A stretch of 41,916 nt of DNA from Candidatus Krumholzibacteriia bacterium (GTDB lineage Bacteria > Krumholzibacteriota > Krumholzibacteriia > JAJRXK01), in the NCBI GenBank assembly GCA_035268685.1, contig DATFKK010000038.1, forward strand, positions 1 through 41,916, written 5' to 3'. Position numbers and translations under genes: made by a program. Below the pieces are notes generated by a model. That model did not search any database. It was not told the origin of the DNA and saw nothing but the letters and a program-made list of their open reading frames with translations. Below are positions 33,568 through 41,507 of this stretch, piece after piece. Every line of letters begins with the position of its first letter. The first letter of the stretch is position 1.

Positions 33568-34846
33568 TCGAGGCCGGTCGTCCGAGCACTCTGCCCACCG
33601 GGTCCGGCCTTCGACGGTCGTTCCTCCGGTGCACCGACTGCTCGACCCCTTCCTGCCGCGGACCGATCCCGGGGCGGTGCGATTCTGGAGATCGCTCTCC
33701 CGTCGGCTCGGGCGCGAAGAGATCACCGAGCACGATCTCTTCGCGCGTCTACCGTCCGACGGCCGGGGTGCCGATCGCGAGGTCGCGGCCTTCGCGGCGT
33801 GTCTGGTCGACGCCGACGCCTATCTCGACGACCTGCTCGAGTTCGTCCCCGGTGCCGCGGCCGGGGAGTTGGAGGTCCGGCCCGAGGTGCGCGCGATGCG
33901 GGACGCGCGCTCGCTGCTCCAGGCCTGCTTCCGCCACGGGGCGCCACGGATCCGCTTCGAGGCACAGCGGAAGCTCTACCTGGCCAGACTCCTGTTCGCG
34001 ATCGATCACTGGCCCTCGGTGCGTGACGGGCAGCGACACAAGGATCTGATCGCGGAGCACCTGGAACGCAATCTCCTCGGCGGTGCGGAGGTCGGCGGTG
34101 GCGTCGACGTCTGCTGCCGGTTCGTGCCCGATCGTGCGGGCGCCGGGAGACTGGAGAGGATCCACGCGTCCGGCGCCGATGCGCAGTGCTGGCACTTCCA
34201 GGTGCGGGTCCTCCCGGCGCGGCGCGGTGAGGAACCGATCGAGATCTTCCACCATCACGTGCGCTTCAAGCGTGATCCGATGACCTGCGCTCCGCACGAG
34301 ATGCCTTCGCGGAGTCCCGGTCCCGATACGCCCGGCCGATCCACCGCGCGCCGGCGCAGTGGGTCGATCGTGTCGAAGATGCTCGCCCGCGGTCTCGGCG
34401 ACCCCGGTGCGGTGCAGGACGTGCTGGGCGCATTGTTCATCGTGGGCAGCCACGCGCAGGCCTACGCCCTCGAGCGTCGCCTCGTCGATCTCTGTGGAGG
34501 CCCCCTGTGGATCCGCGATCGAACCGACACGCTGGTCGGCGAAGGCGATCGTGGTCTGCTGTCGGGCCGCTCGGCGCGGGGCTTCGAAGTGCTGAAGTAC
34601 ACGGCCGACCTCCTCGTCGCCGGGGTCGACGGGAGCACCTCCTATCACGTCGCGGCCGAGTTCCAGATCTACCCGGTCGAGTCCTATCTGGCGACGCTCC
34701 ACGACGACCACGGCGCCTCGCACCGGGCCTACAAACGGCGTCAGATCGCGGGGGACGTTCTCCCTCTCCTCTTTCCCGTGGCGATCTACGGACCCGAGGC
34801 CACCGTGAGCGCTCCGGTCCCGTCGGCAGACCACGCCGAGCACTGA
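33554..34846 (+). CDS. unknown protein with a divergent RelA/SpoT-like C-terminal domain
   Basis: ATG 33554 overlaps the preceding gene by 14 bases; 430 residues. The N-terminal half (about 1-260) is not recognised; it is Arg/Asp-rich and soluble. The C-terminal half resembles a (p)ppGpp synthetase-fold nucleotidyltransferase by motif order: SGSIVSKM (269-276; compare RxKSxxSixxK), VQDVLGALFIV (Asp289; compare DixGxRi), GFEVLKYTADLLV (compare GYxaxH), and AEFQIYPVE with Glu369 (compare vEiQiRT), then ASHRAYKRRQ (388-397; compare sHxxYK). The R following the Q-I and the tyrosine of GY are not conserved. It may be an alarmone-type enzyme with altered substrate, or an inactive relative. Function is unproven. 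Confidence 0.55.
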   Translation: MSPDDRGRSSEHSAHRVRPSTVVPPVHRLLDPFLPRTDPGAVRFWRSLSRRLGREEITEHDLFARLPSDGRGADREVAAFAACLVDADAYLDDLLEFVPGAAAGELEVRPEVRAMRDARSLLQACFRHGAPRIRFEAQRKLYLARLLFAIDHWPSVRDGQRHKDLIAEHLERNLLGGAEVGGGVDVCCRFVPDRAGAGRLERIHASGADAQCWHFQVRVLPARRGEEPIEIFHHHVRFKRDPMTCAPHEMPSRSPGPDTPGRSTARRRSGSIVSKMLARGLGDPGAVQDVLGALFIVGSHAQAYALERRLVDLCGGPLWIRDRTDTLVGEGDRGLLSGRSARGFEVLKYTADLLVAGVDGSTSYHVAAEFQIYPVESYLATLHDDHGASHRAYKRRQIAGDVLPLLFPVAIYGPEATVSAPVPSADHAEH

Positions 34847-34963
34847 GTCCGATGCCGACGAGCGCGCGTCCGACCGCAGCAGGCCGTGGAGCTGCGGGCC
34901 GAGGGTCCCGCCACCGACGCTCCCCGTGAAGAGCGCTGCTCCGGGGCAGTGCGGCGCGGACTC

Positions 34964-35004
34964 TTGAAGCGACACCTTTTGGTTATATAATGACACCTAA
35001 GGGT
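34964..35004 (+). promoter_or_regulatory. strong promoter with two matching operator-like dyads
   Basis: TTGAAG (34964-34969), a 16-base spacer and a perfect TATAAT (34986-34991) make this one of the best promoters here, in an AT-rich pocket. Two dyads of form ACC-N4-GGT occur at 34974-34983 and 34995-35004, each preceded by GAC; their centres are 21 bases (two helical turns) apart. One lies in the promoter spacer and one at the predicted start, so binding at both would block polymerase. The XRE protein encoded downstream is the obvious candidate repressor. Confidence 0.75.
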
Positions 35005-35013
35005 ATCGTTAAG

Positions 35014-35253
35014 ATGTCCGTGAATTCTTGGCCCCGGCGAGTCCGTGGCCCCCTGCCCCTGGCCCCCGAGGAGGATCCTTGGACGCACACGCACTCCCCA
35101 CTCCCGCCGAGATCGGCGACCGACACCGGCCTGCCCGCCGAGTTCTTCCTGCAAACGGTGCTCGCGGTGATGTCGCTGGTGCACGGGGTCGTGTTCTTCG
35201 TCCTCAACCGCTCGGAGGACGAAGACGGCATCCCGGAAGACGATCATGCGTGA
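35014..35253 (+). CDS. small single-pass membrane protein upstream of the XRE regulator
   Basis: ATG 35014 is chosen because AAGGG lies about 10 bases upstream and an earlier ATG (34990) overlaps the -10 box and cannot be in the transcript. The 79-residue product has a Pro/Arg-rich N-terminus, then a hydrophobic helix (PAEFFLQTVLAVMSLVHGVVFF, about residues 49-70) and an acidic tail ending NRSEDEDGIPEDDHA. Its end overlaps the regulator ATG by 8 bases. No family is known. Small membrane proteins paired with this kind of XRE regulator occur in many bacteria; a sensory or effector role regulated by the XRE protein is inferred. Confidence 0.55.
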   Translation: MSVNSWPRRVRGPLPLAPEEDPWTHTHSPLPPRSATDTGLPAEFFLQTVLAVMSLVHGVVFFVLNRSEDEDGIPEDDHA

Positions 35254-35455
35254 GGTCCGTCTCCGGAACCGTATTCGCGTCTTCCGCGCCGAGAAACGGT
35301 GGAGTCAGACCGATCTGGCCCAACGCATCGGCGTCTCCCGCAAGACGATCAGCACGATCGAGGTGGGGCGCTTCGTTCCGTCCACCATCATCGCGCTGCT
35401 GATCGCACGCGAGTTCGACACCACGGTCGAGGAACTCTTCTCGATCGAGGACTGA
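35246..35455 (+). CDS. XRE-family helix-turn-helix regulator
   Basis: A compact 69-residue protein consisting only of a Cro/XRE HTH: LRNRIRVFRAEKRWSQTDLA then RIGVSRKTISTIEVGRFVPS, ending DTTVEELFSIED. This is the short YgzD/Cro-like class with a complete five-helix domain and no ligand domain. It is co-transcribed with the micro membrane protein (8-base overlap) and probably binds the two ACC-N4-GGT dyads at its own promoter, giving autorepression. That binding is inferred. It converges on the GT2 gene, leaving an 87-base gap. Confidence 0.9.
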   Translation: MREVRLRNRIRVFRAEKRWSQTDLAQRIGVSRKTISTIEVGRFVPSTIIALLIAREFDTTVEELFSIED

Positions 35456-35542
35456 GACCCGATCTCCGCGAGGGCAGAACGTCATGAGGGCGCCAGGTCT
35501 CCCAAGCGGATTCGTCTTCACCGGGGCCTACCGGACCGGCCC

Positions 35543-37687
35543 TCATTCGAACTTCACGTCGTCCAGATAGAACGTGATCGGCCGCCCCTGACCCTCGAGT
35601 CGCCAGAAGAAGGGCGACTTGACCTGGGTCAGGTTTCGACCCTTCAACTCGATCGTGTAGCGCTGCCACTCGCGTGTCAACGCGACGCCTTTCAGGACCT
35701 CCCGGACGGTGTCGGGATAGAGTTTGCCGCGTCCCAGCAGACCGATGCCGAAGTCGATGATCTCGCCGCCCTCTGCGCCGCGTGCCCACAGCGTCAGGCG
35801 CTTGGCGCCCGTCAGGTCCAGGCCCCCCGGGCGATCGCCCCAGTCGTTGGCAGGATGCTGCCACACGACACCGACCCAGCCGTCCGGGCTCGAGTAGGTG
35901 ACTTCGAGGCAGGTCGGGCCGCTGTGCGGTGATTCGGTACACACCGGGTCCACGGTGAGTGCATCGAAGTTGCCCATCCATCCCGACGGTGCCCACAGGC
36001 CGCGACGGCCATCGGCGTAGACGGTCCGCGGCAGCCGGAAAAGGGGCAGGATCGTCTGCCGGACGTACTCGGTGATCGGTACCAGGAAGAGCGCGGCGAG
36101 GGTCAGCACGGGAAGTGCGACGGTGGCCATCAGCGTCGGGTCGAGCTCGCCGCCGAAGGCCGTGAGCGCGATCAACAGTGGGAACGCCGTGACGAACGAG
36201 ACCACGAGCACCAGGCTCTGCGCCCGGACGATGCCCCCGATCGACGTGCCGTGGGCACCCTTCGGCGTGATCACGAAGTCCTTCAGGCCGCGGTGCAGTC
36301 CCTCGGCCACGCCGATCCCCGCGTGCGCGAACAGCGGAAGACGCCACAGGGCCTGCACCGGGTAGGCGACGAACACGCGCAGGGCCTTCGAAGGGTCCCC
36401 CCCGCGGACGTAGTTGATCGCCGACGCGCTGTTGATCACCAGGAACGGGCTCTGCAACACCACGGACACGATGCCGAAGCCCAGCACACTTCGCGACACA
36501 TCGCCCGTCAGCACGAACAGGATCCAGAGCGGAAACAGCAACTGCGCGACCAGCCCGGGCAGGACGCTCGCGTTGGCGGCGAAGCGCAGGAAGAGCGACA
36601 GACGCATGTTCCACGGCAGGTCCGAACGCAACCATTCGACGAGGTGGAGCCTGGCCAGTTCGGTCCCGCCGGTGGCCCACCGGCGCTTCTGCTTCTGCTG
36701 TCCGGCGACGTGGGGAGGGCTCAGTTCGGTCGACACCATGGCTGGATCGTCGGGTGCGTAGTCGACCCACTTCCCCCGCCAGCCCTTGATCATCATCGTG
36801 ATCCCGGTGCTCCAGTCCTCGGCGACCCGGGCCTCGTTCCAGCCTCCGATCTCTTCGATCGCAGGCAGGCGCAGCAGGGCGCAGTGGCCGTTCATCGTCG
36901 GGATACCGTAGTGCGCGATGTAGCCCTCGGTGAAGCGGCGCGCCGCGTCACCGACGTGGCTGTCCGACCAGTTGATGATCGAGTCGCGGGGATTGCCGAT
37001 CCGGAACATGCCCTGCACGAAGCCGAGCTTCGGGTCGCGCACGAACTCGGTGGCCATCGGACGCAGCACTTTCGGTGCGAAGGTGTCGCCCACGTCCAGA
37101 AGGCCGACCAGGACGTCCTGCCCGCGAAGATCCTCCTCGATGATGCGCAAGCCACGGTTCAGGTTGCCGGCCTTGAATCCGACCGTGCCCTCCCGATGCA
37201 CGGCCTGCACGCGCGGATCGTCGGCGTAGATCCCCTGGACCTCCTGCCAACGGTCGTCGTCGCTGTTGTCGACGAACTGCACCGCGATCCGTTCGGAGGG
37301 ATAGTCGGCGTTCAGGACGGAATCGATGCTGCGAACCACGAGATCGGTCGGTTCGTTGCGTCCGGGCACCTGGACGATGATCCGGGGCAGCCGTTCTTCC
37401 TCGACCGGCTCGGGGGCTTCGACGATCGGCCGCGGCCCGCGCACGAGCGCGACGCCCGCGTAGACCCACAGGGGCGCGGCGACGAACACGTTGCCGAGCG
37501 CGACGATCACGGTCACCGCGACCATGAGCGCGATGACCGGAGAGTGGGCCTGCACGAGCAGGCCGCACAGCCACGCCCCCAGTGCGAGGTGGCCGACCAG
37601 GTAGACCAGGGCGAAGACGATCATCGCCGCGTGGACGCGCTTTCCAGGCGTGTCCAGGAGTCCGGATCCACGGAACGTGCTCACCAC
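35543..37687 (-). CDS. membrane glycosyltransferase family 2 (cellulose-synthase-like) with C-terminal jelly-roll-like domain
   Basis: GTG 37687 starts a 714-residue processive-type GT2. Two N-terminal helices (about 20-45, 50-82) precede the catalytic domain: VQFVDNSDDD (Asp140), LLDVGD (198-201, DxxD metal site), VAEDWSTGITMMI (Glu290-Asp291-Trp292, the catalytic-base region) and Q333-KRRW337, the QxxRW polymer-binding motif. Five or so helices follow (about 365-550). The last 140 residues are beta-rich with aromatics (GWVGVVWQHP, KRLTLWARGAEGG, WQRYTIELKG, ITFYLDDVKF), like a CBM11-type galactose-binding-fold domain, presumably outside the membrane. The product is probably an exported beta-glucan or related polysaccharide. 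A GCGCC-GGGA-GGCGC hairpin (37737-37750) lies in its leader. Confidence 0.87.
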   Translation of the reverse strand: MVSTFRGSGLLDTPGKRVHAAMIVFALVYLVGHLALGAWLCGLLVQAHSPVIALMVAVTVIVALGNVFVAAPLWVYAGVALVRGPRPIVEAPEPVEEERLPRIIVQVPGRNEPTDLVVRSIDSVLNADYPSERIAVQFVDNSDDDRWQEVQGIYADDPRVQAVHREGTVGFKAGNLNRGLRIIEEDLRGQDVLVGLLDVGDTFAPKVLRPMATEFVRDPKLGFVQGMFRIGNPRDSIINWSDSHVGDAARRFTEGYIAHYGIPTMNGHCALLRLPAIEEIGGWNEARVAEDWSTGITMMIKGWRGKWVDYAPDDPAMVSTELSPPHVAGQQKQKRRWATGGTELARLHLVEWLRSDLPWNMRLSLFLRFAANASVLPGLVAQLLFPLWILFVLTGDVSRSVLGFGIVSVVLQSPFLVINSASAINYVRGGDPSKALRVFVAYPVQALWRLPLFAHAGIGVAEGLHRGLKDFVITPKGAHGTSIGGIVRAQSLVLVVSFVTAFPLLIALTAFGGELDPTLMATVALPVLTLAALFLVPITEYVRQTILPLFRLPRTVYADGRRGLWAPSGWMGNFDALTVDPVCTESPHSGPTCLEVTYSSPDGWVGVVWQHPANDWGDRPGGLDLTGAKRLTLWARGAEGGEIIDFGIGLLGRGKLYPDTVREVLKGVALTREWQRYTIELKGRNLTQVKSPFFWRLEGQGRPITFYLDDVKFE

Positions 37688-37811
37688 TCGCGATTCGATT
37701 CCCTCGGGAGGAGGATCTCCCCGGCATCCGAACCTCGCGCCGGGAGGCGCAGGACGATAACAAGGAATCGACGGCGTTGCATGGCACGGGCGAAACTCTC
37801 GGCCGCACCTC

Positions 37812-38699
37812 TCAGTCGCCGATCACCATGCGCCGCGTGATCTCGGCATCGGCGGTCCGGATCCTCGCTTCGTACACGCCCGGAGGAAGCCGGTGACCCG
37901 CGTCGTCCGTTCCGTCCCAGCGGACGACGCCGTCGGCGCGGTCGGTGTCGTCACCGATCACCGTTGCCACCCGCCGGCCGTTCGCGTCGTGGACGTCGAT
38001 CCCGATGCCGCCGCCTTCGGGCAGGACGAAGTCGAATCCGTTGCTCGTCGCCGCCGGCCGCGACCCGGGAGGAGATGCGTCGACCGCAGGCAAGGCCATT
38101 CGGGCCGGGGTCCGCCGCGAGTCGACGTACAGGTCCGCGTTGGGGCCGTAGAAGATCCGCATCGAATCGTAGGCCAGGCCGAGGCTCTCGGCGGCCGGAC
38201 CGACCTCTCCACTCGAGGCGTTGTAGCTCGACAGCCTGGCCCCGACCAGTTCGATCGCCATGTAGACCCCCGGCGGGAACATGCGACGCCCGAGCGCGTC
38301 GCTCCCGCCGGTCGTCAGTTTCGGCAAGGGCTCGTACACGTGGAGGACGAACCGGCTGAACTCCTCTGCATTGCTCTGGGCCCTCAGGAGCTTGATCGAC
38401 GAGGAATCCCACGCCTTGCTCAGGAAGAGGTCCGCGCTGGAGATCGGACCGGCGGGTCCGCCGTCCGGCTCGATGGCACGACCGGTTCCCCACTGGAACG
38501 ACGTGATCTCGATCGTCCCCTCCTCGCCGGGGAAGGTCGCGTCACCGTCGATCGGTCCCTGGAAGCGCCCATCGAGATCGAGGAAGATCTGGGCGTGGGT
38601 CGCCGGCACGGCGGTCAGGAGGATCAGGACGACGAGAGCGAAGATGCGAAGCACGGGCGCCTCCATGGGGCGGGTGTGGGTGTCTCGGCGCGCACTCAT
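37812..38699 (-). CDS. Sec-secreted Hcp-like protein with FlgD-like C-terminal domain (copy A)
   Basis: ATG 38699 overlaps the stop of copy B (ATGA), the preferred start; ATG 38666 also gives a full signal peptide. The 295-residue protein has signal cleavage near Ala36-Gln37 (PATHA/QIFLDLDG). The mature N-terminal domain resembles Hcp, the type VI secretion tube protein family: DLDGRFQGPIDGD, IEITSFQWGTGRA, DLFLSKAWDSSSIKLL, and LGLAYDSMRIFYG. The C-terminus (GIGIDVHDANGRRVATV, VRWDGTDDAG, PPGVYEARI) is an FlgD/T9SS-type Ig domain. True Hcp proteins lack signal peptides, so a different job is implied, perhaps an envelope-anchored or secreted fibre. No other T6SS or T9SS gene is in the window. 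Confidence 0.78.
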   Translation of the reverse strand: MSARRDTHTRPMEAPVLRIFALVVLILLTAVPATHAQIFLDLDGRFQGPIDGDATFPGEEGTIEITSFQWGTGRAIEPDGGPAGPISSADLFLSKAWDSSSIKLLRAQSNAEEFSRFVLHVYEPLPKLTTGGSDALGRRMFPPGVYMAIELVGARLSSYNASSGEVGPAAESLGLAYDSMRIFYGPNADLYVDSRRTPARMALPAVDASPPGSRPAATSNGFDFVLPEGGGIGIDVHDANGRRVATVIGDDTDRADGVVRWDGTDDAGHRLPPGVYEARIRTADAEITRRMVIGD

Positions 38700-39517
38700 C
38701 GCATCACCGACATCTTGTGGGTGGTCAGCCAGGCGCCGGAGCGCATCTTCACGAGGTAGACCCCGCTGGCGACGGGACGTCCGACGCTGTCGCGTCCGTC
38801 CCAGGAGATGCTGCCCTCCGATCCGCGGGTCTCGCCCTCGAAGACCGTCACGACGTGCCGGCCGCGGAAGTCGAAGACATCGATGGCGACCGAGCCCTGT
38901 TCCGGCACCCGGAAGCGGAAGTCCGTCGCCCCCGACGTGGGATTCGGCATCGACGCCACCGCGACGTTCTCCGCGAGCGCGTCCGGCAGGACCGACGACG
39001 CTCCGCCGGTGTCGGTGTAGACTTCGCCGGTGTCGAAGTCCCTCCACTCGAATCCGGTGTAGGTGAGCGAAAGGGCCTCGACGGCGCGAGCTCCGTCCGC
39101 CGCCCCGGAAACGGACCAGGACGTGATACGGGCGTCGGTCAACGTGATACGCAGATAGAGCTGGGACCCTCCCACGTCGTCGGGGCGGAAGGCTTCCAGG
39201 AAGCACGTGGTCATGCGTTCGGCGTTCCCGAACGCCCGGAGGATCGGGATCGTCGCCACGTCGGTCTGCTTGGTGATCGACAACTCCGAGGTCTGACTGG
39301 GCCCACTGGGGAGTCCCGTCGAGGGATCGATCGGCACGAAGAACCCGACCTGGAAGCTGGTGGTGGCGATGGTGCCCGTGAGTGGCCCCAGGTCGACGTC
39401 GCCGTCGATGGGCCCCTGCGTCTCACCCGCCAGGCGGAGATACAGCTGAGCCGTCGCCGGCGGGGCGACGCCCAGAAGGAGCGCGGCGAGCAGCAAGAAG
39501 AAGACCGAGCGGGGCAT
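38696..39517 (-). CDS. Sec-secreted Hcp-like protein with FlgD-like C-terminal domain (copy B)
   Basis: ATG 39517 follows GGAGG by 5 bases. The 273-residue protein has a clean signal peptide (hydrophobic FFLLLAALLLGV, cleavage near Ala23-Gln24). The mature start QLYLRLAGETQGPIDGD parallels copy A (QIFLDLDGRFQGPIDGD). Hcp-like marks: IATTSFQVGFF, ELSITKQTDVATIPILRAF, LYLRITLTDARITSW and LSLTYTGFEW. The C-terminal sorting-type domain is clear: MPNPTSGATDFRFRVP, VAIDVFDFRGRHVVTV, ISWDGRDSVGRPVASGVYLV. That 'NP..G.t.i.f..p' opening is the usual T9SS type A/FlgD form. Copies A and B are probably ancient tandem duplicates that now diverge strongly. Co-transcribed, copy B first. Confidence 0.8.
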   Translation of the reverse strand: MPRSVFFLLLAALLLGVAPPATAQLYLRLAGETQGPIDGDVDLGPLTGTIATTSFQVGFFVPIDPSTGLPSGPSQTSELSITKQTDVATIPILRAFGNAERMTTCFLEAFRPDDVGGSQLYLRITLTDARITSWSVSGAADGARAVEALSLTYTGFEWRDFDTGEVYTDTGGASSVLPDALAENVAVASMPNPTSGATDFRFRVPEQGSVAIDVFDFRGRHVVTVFEGETRGSEGSISWDGRDSVGRPVASGVYLVKMRSGAWLTTHKMSVMR

Positions 39518-39598
39518 GAAAGCCTCCGGGCTTGGGTACGGGTTGCCCGGATCGAGTCCGGACGCGACGAGCGAGCGTACCGCATCGGTGAGGAAAGA

Positions 39599-39618
39599 AG
39601 GGCGACAAAAAACGCCCT
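39599..39618 (-). terminator. weak terminator-like hairpin after the serine hydrolase
   Basis: AGGGCG (39599-39604) and CGCCCT (39613-39618) enclose an A-rich 8-base loop. On the minus strand the stem is followed by TCTTTCC, moderately T-rich, about 70 bases beyond the hydrolase stop. The 6-bp stem and wrong-side A/T loop make it weak. Confidence 0.35.
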
Positions 39619-39688
39619 GCTGTCCGTCCCGGTCGCCGCGTCGCAGCACGACCCCCGGAGCAGGGATCGCCGTTCTCGAGCCGCGCGC

Positions 39689-41437
39689 TCACTCCTCCGG
39701 ACAGGCGCGTTGCGTTCCGACCACCAGACACCCGTCCTCGAAACGCAGGTCCACGGTACGCCACGGAGTCTCCTGCTGCACGGCGCGGTAACGGCCTTCG
39801 CCGACCGGAACCAGGGTGAACGACGGCCACGGGCCGCTCGCGTTCCCGCGATGGGTGCCGTCTTCGTTCCAGATCAGGTTCCAGTACTGGTTCCAGTTCG
39901 CGAATTCCGCGTAGACGAAGGTGGTCCACGGTCCGTACTGCGCGAGGCGCGAGCCCGGCGTGTTCTCGAAGGAGCCGATCACGTGCAGCTCCTCGAGATC
40001 GCCGATCTGCTCGATGCGCTGGAGGAACGGACGGGTGGCCTCGACGGCGTCCTCGTCGGGGCCGATCAACGTCGCAATGGCATCCTCTCGTCCTGCCTCC
40101 AGGCCTTCCATCGCCTCACGTACTCGTCCGTTCAATTCGCCGGCCCGGGCGCGTTGTGCATGGGTGGAATCGAACAGCAGGTCCAGGGTCGACTGACCCC
40201 AGAGCTTCGCGATCAACCGCGTGTCGTCGGCCGTCACCTCGAGCGATCCTTCGCCGAGGCGGTACGTCCCGACCCTCTCCGCTGCCACCTCCGGCCGCGC
40301 GTCGTCGGCGGGGTCGACGAGTGGCGGCATCGAGAAGGCGGGATCGAAGGCCGCGTCGAGCAGACGCCCACGCTGCCGGTCGGCCGGAACCGTCGACGTG
40401 TTGCCCTGGATGTAGACGAAGAACTCGATTTCGGGCAGCCAGACGTAGTCGGCCGAGAAGATCCGATTGCTGCCGCTGTGGGAGATCATCGTTCCCCACT
40501 CCGTGTCCCGTTCCACCCAACCATAGGCGTAGCCCTGGTCGACGACGCCCGTGGTCCAGCGGCGCGCGGTCTCGGCGTCGAGCGCTCCCTCGCCACGGAC
40601 CGTGTTCAACCATCGGTACATGTCGTCGACGGTGGTGTGGATTCCGCCGTTGGCGCGCAGGGGCCAGCCCGGCCCGTCGTCGCGCCATCCGCGTCCGTAC
40701 ACCCGGCCCCACGGCTCGCCCCTGTGGTAGCCCTTCGCGAGGCGGTCTTCGTTCCACGCGGGCAATACGTAGCCGGTGTCACGCATGCCGGCGGGCAGCA
40801 GGAGTTCCTCGCGCAGGAACTGTTCGTAGTCCTGCCCCGACACGCGCTCCACCACGATCCCCAGCAGCGAATACCCCATGTTCGAATAGCCGTAGTCCGT
40901 TCCCGGCGCGCGCGCGAGGGGTTCGGCCAGCGCGCGCGCGACGTAGGCGTCGGCTCCGATCGGATCTTCGTCGCTTCCGATGCCGCCGTGCAGGCCCGCG
41001 GTGTGCGTGAGGAGCTGGTGCAGGGTGATCGTGCGCTTGTCGGCGGGCACGTCGTCGAAGAAGCGATCGAGCGTGTCGTCGACCGACAGCTCGCCCCGCT
41101 GCTCGAGCAACAGGATCGCGGCCGCGGTCATCTGCTTGGTGATCGAGCCGTGGCTCTGGACCGTTTCGGGCGTACAGGGTCGGCGCGCCTCGCGATCGGC
41201 CAGCCCGTAGCCCGCCCGCAGGACGACCTCTCCCTCGTGGGCCACGAGGATCGACCCGGAGAACCCGAAGGCCTCCATGGCCGACAGGTAGCGGTCGATC
41301 CGCGCGCCGATGGTGGCGGCGTCGGGCGATGCGACGGTGGCTGGATCCCGCGGGCTCGCGACGGCCGCGCAACGGGCCAGTGGGGTCAGGGCGGCGGGGG
41401 AGCACAGCAGGACGAGCGTGAGAACGAAGTGGACCAT
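39689..41437 (-). CDS. secreted beta-lactamase-family (PF00144-type) serine hydrolase
   Basis: ATG 41437 follows AGGAG by 5 bases and yields a 582-residue protein with a Sec signal peptide (MVHFVLTLVLLCSPAALTPLA). The class C beta-lactamase/DD-peptidase fold is shown by GSITKQMTAAAILLL (SxxK with nucleophile Ser), DYGYSNMGYSLLG (YxN general-base Tyr) and a late HSGS motif in MISHSGSNRIF. Residues from about 400 (REAMEGLEAGREDAIATL, FVYAEFANWNQYW) form an additional lipocalin-like domain seen in esterase or peptidase members of this family. Probably a periplasmic esterase or D-peptidase rather than an antibiotic-destroying lactamase. Confidence 0.9.
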   Translation of the reverse strand: MVHFVLTLVLLCSPAALTPLARCAAVASPRDPATVASPDAATIGARIDRYLSAMEAFGFSGSILVAHEGEVVLRAGYGLADREARRPCTPETVQSHGSITKQMTAAAILLLEQRGELSVDDTLDRFFDDVPADKRTITLHQLLTHTAGLHGGIGSDEDPIGADAYVARALAEPLARAPGTDYGYSNMGYSLLGIVVERVSGQDYEQFLREELLLPAGMRDTGYVLPAWNEDRLAKGYHRGEPWGRVYGRGWRDDGPGWPLRANGGIHTTVDDMYRWLNTVRGEGALDAETARRWTTGVVDQGYAYGWVERDTEWGTMISHSGSNRIFSADYVWLPEIEFFVYIQGNTSTVPADRQRGRLLDAAFDPAFSMPPLVDPADDARPEVAAERVGTYRLGEGSLEVTADDTRLIAKLWGQSTLDLLFDSTHAQRARAGELNGRVREAMEGLEAGREDAIATLIGPDEDAVEATRPFLQRIEQIGDLEELHVIGSFENTPGSRLAQYGPWTTFVYAEFANWNQYWNLIWNEDGTHRGNASGPWPSFTLVPVGEGRYRAVQQETPWRTVDLRFEDGCLVVGTQRACPEE

Positions 41438-41507
41438 GGGACTCCTGGTTCGTGGGTGGCTGGGTCGCGTGCGGCGAAGCACACTTGCCCGGATTGTGAG
41501 CAATGCC

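Noticed and set aside
33564-34049. ATGA-overlap start in another frame after the Fe-S protein
   Set aside because: The frame gives Arg/Ser-rich noise with an early stop, while the 33554 frame is long and has ordered motifs.
34990-35013. Earlier ATG for the small membrane protein
   Set aside because: It overlaps the TATAAT box, upstream of the expected transcription start, so it cannot be in that mRNA.
35484-35546. ATGAGGGC/GCCCTCAT inverted repeat between the XRE and GT2 genes
   Set aside because: The 47-base separation and overlap with the GT2 stop make a functional hairpin unconvincing.
37812-39517. Part of a type VI secretion system
   Set aside because: Both Hcp-like proteins have signal peptides and FlgD-like tails, and no sheath, baseplate or ClpV gene is present.
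39689-41437. Antibiotic-resistance beta-lactamase
   Set aside because: The SxxK/YxN/HSG set is shared with esterases and D-peptidases, and the extra C-terminal domain fits those better.
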